Assembly: GCA_030425745.1 (NCBI GenBank) | Contig: JAUHZW010000004.1 | Coordinates: 1-24,362, forward strand | Length of the DNA stretch: 24,362 nucleotides | Origin: Actinomycetes bacterium | GTDB lineage: Bacteria; Actinomycetota; Actinomycetes; S36-B12 | Reading direction: 5' to 3' | Shown here: positions 21,001-24,362 of the stretch, one piece after another | Layout of the letters: every line of letters begins with the position of its first letter | Position numbering within the stretch: position 1 is the first letter of the stretch | The notes under the pieces: generated by a model | What the model was told of the DNA's origin: nothing | The model's database searches: none | Seen by the model: only the letters and a program-made list of their open reading frames with translations | Program-made: the position numbers and the translations under genes

Positions 21001-21870
21001 CTACTCGCACGCGACTCCATCGCCGTCGCGGTCCATATGCCGGTTCGCCGCGTAGAGGGTCGGATTCGTTCCCCGTCGAATCGGTGTCACGCCCGCGGCG
21101 CGTGCGGCGGCGCAGTTGGCGTAGCGCACCACATCGGTTGACGAGGAACCGGATGACGACGAATCGGAAGCCGAGCCGCCCGTGAACGGCGCCGGGTTCG
21201 GGAGCGTGGCATCCGTCGGCACCCGCTGGCTCGGACACGATGACAGGATCCGCTGCATCGCTGCCTTCTCCGCCCTGGTGACCCAGAGTCGGTACTTGGC
21301 CTTGACTGCGATCTGCCGCGCGACGTAGTCGCAGCGGTATCTCCTGTTCGACGGCAGCCACGTGGCGGCGTCACCGTCCTGCTTCTGCCGGTTCGCGGAG
21401 GCCGATACCGCGAGCAGGTTGAGGGGATCGTTCGACAGTTGCTCGCGCTGCGCGGAGGACAACTGTCGGGCGCCCGTGGCCCACGCGTTGCCGAGCGCGA
21501 CCACGTGGTCGATGTCGACGACGGACCTGCCTCGCACGTAGTTGAGTCCGCGGCCGGTGTAGGGATCGGGGTACAGGATCCCGGAGAGCACGACGCACCG
21601 GTCGCGCATGACGCGCTCCACGAGGTCGCGCCGCAGCATGTCCGATCGGGTGTCGCAGCCGTTGCCGTCGACGTCCTCCCATGCCACACCGAAGCGTGAG
21701 CGGTCGTAGCCCGTCATGGGAGCGCGGCCCTTGACTGGCAGTGACTCCAGCACAACAACGGCCTTGGGTGCCACCGATGGGCGAGTCGTCGGCACGGCCG
21801 TCGCCGCCGGGACGACTGGAAGGGTCGCGGCAAGTGCCATGGATGCCAGAGCGGCGAGCACTTTCAGCAT
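21001..21870 (-). CDS. Secreted HNH nuclease (DUF1524) with Excalibur domain
   Basis: Predicted 289-aa exported protein. A signal peptide covers about residues 1-27. The HNH region of the DUF1524 type centres on VVDIDHVVALGNAW, with the catalytic His122, followed by NDPLNLLAVSASANRQKQD and the conserved WLP and C-Y segments. A Ser-rich linker (about 228-246) leads to a C-terminal Excalibur domain (about 250-289) with paired cysteines and a calcium-binding DRDGDGVACE end. It should be an extracellular or wall-associated metal-dependent DNase; the target is unproven. I chose the ATG at 21870 because GGGGGA lies five bases upstream; the ATG at 21876 abuts that site. Confidence 0.9.
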   Translation of the reverse strand: MLKVLAALASMALAATLPVVPAATAVPTTRPSVAPKAVVVLESLPVKGRAPMTGYDRSRFGVAWEDVDGNGCDTRSDMLRRDLVERVMRDRCVVLSGILYPDPYTGRGLNYVRGRSVVDIDHVVALGNAWATGARQLSSAQREQLSNDPLNLLAVSASANRQKQDGDAATWLPSNRRYRCDYVARQIAVKAKYRLWVTRAEKAAMQRILSSCPSQRVPTDATLPNPAPFTGGSASDSSSSGSSSTDVVRYANCAAARAAGVTPIRRGTNPTLYAANRHMDRDGDGVACE

Positions 21871-21991
21871 CGGCATCCCCCATCCGTCACGCACTTCGAG
21901 GATGCCAGACGTAGCCGAGGCATCGGTCGCCGAGGGGCCTGTCAGGGGACTGTCCGACGACCAGAGGCACCCCGGTACGGGTGACGACCCC

Positions 21992-22921
21992 CTACCCCCA
22001 GTGCGCCAGCAGGCTTGGGGCGTCTGCCGTTCCGCGCTCCCGACCGGCGGCCAGCGCGGGGAGGATCTGCGCCGGATCCATGAAATTCGTCGTCGGATCC
22101 GGATTCGCGATCGCGACATGCACTGTTGAACCCGAGCCCCGCAGGGACCGCGCCTCGCGCTCCGCTGTGCCCGGAGCGATCCGTTCGGCGATACCGAAGG
22201 CCGGGTTCACGTGCTGCGGGGGATGCGCCGCGAAGTCGAGCATCCCGATGATGAGGACGGACTCCGCCCCCCGCAGCAGCTCCGCGTGCGTGCTGGAGTG
22301 GCTCACGCCACCGTCCATGCACAGGCGATCAGCAAGCCAGGTCGGGCCGTTCGCTCCCGGAAGTGACGAGCTCGCCGCGCACGCTGTCGCGATATCGATG
22401 CCACTGTCCGGACTCACGACGACGGACTCCGCGGTGTAGCAGTCCGTGGCGGTTGTGTGATGACCCGTGGGCCAGGTCGACAGGCCGAGCAGTTGCTGGA
22501 GGGCAGCGATGTAGCCAGCGACGGGACCGTTGTGCGCAGCCATCGCGGCCCGGCCGATCTCCTGAAGCGTCGTCGGCGTCAGTTCCGTTGTTGCACCCAT
22601 CACCTGATCGGCGCGTGTCTGGGATGGGGCGCCGAGGGTGATGTGCAGCAGTTGATTCGCCTTGGCGGGGTCATCACCGAGCTCAGTGAAGGCAGCGACG
22701 AGCTCGTCCAGGCGCCCACCCTTGATGGCAGCGCCGACCAGTGAGCCCGCTGAGGTACCGATGGCCACATCAGCCGTGGAGAGGTCGACACCCGCGGCCT
22801 TGAGGCCCTGTGCGTACCCGAGCATCCACGCGACGAACCACTCGCCGCCACCGCCGAACGCCACGGCCCGTCGTGCACCGGTGCCGAGGGAACCGACTTC
22901 TGCCTGTGTTCGAGCCGCCAT
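21992..22921 (-). CDS. Patatin-like phospholipase
   Basis: Predicted 309-aa patatin-family acyl hydrolase with the Ser-Asp catalytic dyad: an oxyanion-hole glycine run (AFGGGGEWF, about 21-29), the nucleophile Ser57 in GTSAGS, and Asp203 in DGG. It probably cleaves fatty acyl chains from phospholipids or other lipids. No signal peptide or membrane helix is visible, so it is likely cytosolic. The ATG at 22921 has GGAGGT four bases upstream and is preferred to the longer frame opening at 22993. The nuclease gene follows on the same strand after 121 bases; the DUF2237 gene diverges upstream. Confidence 0.92.
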   Translation of the reverse strand: MAARTQAEVGSLGTGARRAVAFGGGGEWFVAWMLGYAQGLKAAGVDLSTADVAIGTSAGSLVGAAIKGGRLDELVAAFTELGDDPAKANQLLHITLGAPSQTRADQVMGATTELTPTTLQEIGRAAMAAHNGPVAGYIAALQQLLGLSTWPTGHHTTATDCYTAESVVVSPDSGIDIATACAASSSLPGANGPTWLADRLCMDGGVSHSSTHAELLRGAESVLIIGMLDFAAHPPQHVNPAFGIAERIAPGTAEREARSLRGSGSTVHVAIANPDPTTNFMDPAQILPALAAGRERGTADAPSLLAHWG

Positions 22922-23006
22922 GCCCACCTCCGCGATCGCCGCCGTGCCGTGAACGCTAGCGCGTGCAGCCAGGGATGGTGCTCTGGCGAGCACTCAGCAG
23001 CCCACC

Positions 23007-23012
23007 TACCCT
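23007..23012 (+). promoter_or_regulatory. Candidate -10 element, leaderless start of the DUF2237 gene
   Basis: TACCCT ends six bases before the ATG at 23019. The GAGGT between them is too close to the ATG to be a normal ribosome site, so a leaderless transcript is the simpler reading. Confidence 0.4.
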
Positions 23013-23018
23013 GAGGTC

Positions 23019-23423
23019 ATGGACGATCGAGACGCTCAGCGGAACGTGTTCGGCGAGGCGCTGGAGGTGTGCAGCGTCGAGCCGCTCACCGGCTTCTACC
23101 GCGACGGCTACTGCAACACCGGGCCGGACGATCTCGGCTCTCACACTGTTTGCACCGTCGTCACCGCCGAGTTCCTCGAGCATCAGAGGTCCGTCGGCAA
23201 CGACCTCTCCACTCCGATGCCGCAGTTCGGCTTCCCGGGCCTGCAGCCGGGTGACCGCTGGGGTGTCTGCGCGAGCAGGTGGCTCCAGGCCTATGAGGAC
23301 GGCGTCATGGCTCCCGTCGTTCTCAAGGCAACGAACGAGGCCGCGCTCGACATCGTTCCGATGGACGCGCTCGCCGAGTGTGGTGCAGATGTGCCGGACG
23401 ACATCACGGGGCTGGCCGACTGA
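23019..23423 (+). CDS. DUF2237 family protein
   Basis: Predicted 134-aa cytosolic protein of the DUF2237 family, whose function is unknown. The family pattern is clear from end to end: NVFGEALEVCS, TGFYRDGYCNTGPDDLGSHTVC, GNDLSTPMPQFGFPGLQPGDRW, CASRW and APVVLKATNEAALDIVP. The conserved cysteines (CSVEP, YCNTG, HTVC, GVC) suggest metal or redox chemistry, but this is inference. It is a single gene, divergent from the patatin gene and convergent with the HU gene, with a strong terminator shared between them. Confidence 0.93.
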   Translation: MDDRDAQRNVFGEALEVCSVEPLTGFYRDGYCNTGPDDLGSHTVCTVVTAEFLEHQRSVGNDLSTPMPQFGFPGLQPGDRWGVCASRWLQAYEDGVMAPVVLKATNEAALDIVPMDALAECGADVPDDITGLAD

Positions 23424-23487
23424 CCGCCGCAACCCCGTCGGCGGTGCCGACTCGAACACCACCGTGGCGACTCCGGCAAGGAAGAAT

Positions 23488-23525
23488 GCGAAGGACCCGC
23501 GCCCTGTGAAACGCGGGTCCTTCGC
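23488..23525. terminator. Bidirectional terminator between the DUF2237 and HU genes
   Basis: A perfect 14-bp stem, GCGAAGGACCCGCG (23488-23501) with its exact complement at 23512-23525, around a 10-base loop. It lies between two converging genes, 64 bases after one stop and 21 bases after the other. Nothing else is seen in the gap. Confidence 0.88.
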
Positions 23526-23546
23526 CCAGAGGTGGTTCAGTTCGGG

Positions 23547-23990
23547 TCAGCGACTCCGGCGAGCGGTCTTCTTGGCCGCCGCCTTCTTGGCCGGGGCCTT
23601 CTTCGCAGCCGCCTTCTTGGCAGGAGCGGCCTTCTTCGCGGGAGCCTTCTTCGCGGGAGCCTTCTTCGCCGCCGCCTTCTTGGCAGGAGCGGCCTTCTTG
23701 GCCGGGGCCTTCTTCGCGCCTGCGACCGCAGCCTTGAAGTCCGCCAACGGCCGGAACTTGGCCAGCTTCGTGGCCTTGATCTTCACGGCCTCACCCGTCC
23801 GCGGGTTGCGGCCGGTCCGCGCAGCACGATGCTGCGCCTCGAAGACCCCGAAACCGCTCAGGGACACCTTGTTGCCCTTGCGGGTCTCATCAACGATCTT
23901 GTCCAGCGTCGTCTGAACCGCGCGCGTGGCATCGGCCCGCGTCATGTTCATCTCGGCTGCCAAATGGTCAATCAGTTCAGCCTTGTTCAC
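23547..23990 (-). CDS. hup: HU-type nucleoid protein with basic PAKKA tail
   Basis: Predicted 147-aa DNA-binding protein. Residues 1-92 are a standard HU/IHF fold: NKAELIDHLA at the start, VSLSGFGVFE, and the DNA-binding arm RTGRNPRTGEAVKIKA. Residues about 93-147 form a Lys/Ala/Pro tail of repeated AKKA/PAKKA units, as in mycobacterial HupB, though shorter. Such tails bind DNA non-specifically and compact the nucleoid. The GTG at 23990 is chosen because GGAG lies seven bases upstream and homology begins there; an in-frame GTG six bases earlier is too close to that site. The 207-base gap to the next gene shows no clear regulatory site. Confidence 0.95.
   Translation of the reverse strand: MNKAELIDHLAAEMNMTRADATRAVQTTLDKIVDETRKGNKVSLSGFGVFEAQHRAARTGRNPRTGEAVKIKATKLAKFRPLADFKAAVAGAKKAPAKKAAPAKKAAAKKAPAKKAPAKKAAPAKKAAAKKAPAKKAAAKKTARRSR
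23608..23699 (-). repeat. hup: Internal DNA repeat coding the HU tail
   Basis: A 29-base sequence at 23608-23636 recurs exactly at 23671-23699, 63 bases (21 codons) apart, within the region coding the PAKKA tail. Shorter GCCTTCTT units repeat throughout. Such in-frame repeats can change tail length by recombination or slippage. Confidence 0.8.
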
Positions 23991-24197
23991 CAGCACACTC
24001 CAAGCAGACAGGGGGAAGCGGTCATCAGTTCCCCACGACACTAACGGCCAGCACCCGGCTCATCGATGCACCACACGCCCACATGTTCGGCAGCCGTGCA
24101 AACTTCGTGGCCGGATTCAGGTTTGGCTGGCGCGAGGCTGGGTAGAGCGTGAGTGACGCCGCCACACGGACGACGCATAAGCGAAAGAAGCAGTCCG

Positions 24198-24362
24198 ATG
24201 AAGAAGTCAACGATCTCTGCCACCGTCGGCCTCGCAGCCGCAGCCACCATGACCGGCGTCCTGCTGGCCCCTGCGGCTTCCGCGACCCCGGCCGAGAATC
24301 CCCTGCAGTACACCGGCTCCATCCTGATCGGCGAGGGCGGATATCCCGCTCAGGCCACCAAC
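24198..24362 (+). CDS. Secreted protein, cut by the window end
   Basis: Only the first 55 residues are present; the frame is open to the last base. The N terminus is a clear Sec signal peptide (KK n-region, hydrophobic core, ending ASA at about residue 30), followed by a polar mature start (TPAENPLQYTGSILIGEGG). No lipobox Cys is seen. The family cannot be told. The gene is divergent from HU and has only a weak purine-rich ribosome site (AAAGAAG) upstream. Confidence 0.75.
   Translation, partial: MKKSTISATVGLAAAATMTGVLLAPAASATPAENPLQYTGSILIGEGGYPAQATN

Noticed and set aside
23575..23715. Regular repeats as a possible CRISPR array
   Set aside because: The repeats are in-frame codons of the Lys/Ala/Pro tail of HU, with no unique spacers of constant length.

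Overview
This is chromosomal DNA of a very GC-rich actinobacterium (Actinomycetota). The evidence is near-uniform G/C at third codon positions, the decaprenylphosphoryl-arabinose genes ubiA-dprE1-dprE2, MmpL- and MmpS-type envelope proteins, an HU protein with a long PAKKA-type basic tail, and several genes that appear to be transcribed without a 5' leader. DprE1/DprE2 point to an arabinan-containing cell envelope, as in Mycobacteriales and some other actinobacteria; I cannot name the genus. I see no rRNA, tRNA, insertion sequence, phage gene or CRISPR array. No stretch over 300 bases lacks a gene; the longest gaps (about 200-240 bases) are described individually.

Layout. (1) 25-3508, plus strand: a small membrane protein, then ubiA, dprE1 and dprE2, all overlapping or nearly so, ending in a very long intergenic hairpin (3516-3632). 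(2) 3646-5267, plus: a four-helix membrane protein, then a pirin behind a MarR-like palindrome, and a possible 48-aa ORF. (3) 5347-9195, minus: a secreted S53 (sedolisin) peptidase, then a cytochrome P450 directly followed by a limonene-epoxide-hydrolase-type enzyme. (4) 9432-11002, plus: an unknown helical protein, a perfect 28-bp hairpin, a 20-bp tandem repeat array over a promoter, a histidine phosphatase and a zinc-ribbon protein. (5) 11014-16630: an MMPL transporter with an extra C-terminal membrane domain, a translationally coupled exported heptad-repeat protein, a convergent secreted protein and an MmpS-like protein. (6) 16650-17064: a DCC-family thiol oxidoreductase under a CsoR-like palindrome. 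(7) 17075-20546: a secreted clan GH-A hydrolase-like protein, a 46-aa ORF with a strong terminator, and a secreted InlB-repeat/DOMON-like protein. (8) 20592-24362: thioredoxin, secreted HNH nuclease with Excalibur domain, patatin, DUF2237 protein, bidirectional terminator, HU, and the start of a secreted protein.

How the genes fit together. UbiA, DprE1 and DprE2 cover the route from PRPP and decaprenyl phosphate to decaprenylphosphoryl arabinose, apart from the dephosphorylation step. The P450 and epoxide hydrolase are two nucleotides apart and could act in sequence (epoxidation, then hydrolysis). MMPL, its coupled exported partner and the MmpS-like protein look like an envelope-export module. 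At eight genes a TAnnnT-like hexamer sits 6-8 bases before the start codon and no good Shine-Dalgarno sequence is present, suggesting widespread leaderless transcription. Observations I rate highest are the CsoR-like operator over the DCC gene promoter, the 20-bp repeat array at 9981-10060, the MMPL module, the P450/epoxide hydrolase pair, the two long intergenic hairpins, and the missing benzothiazinone-target cysteine in DprE1. Nothing here is clearly a wholly new system.
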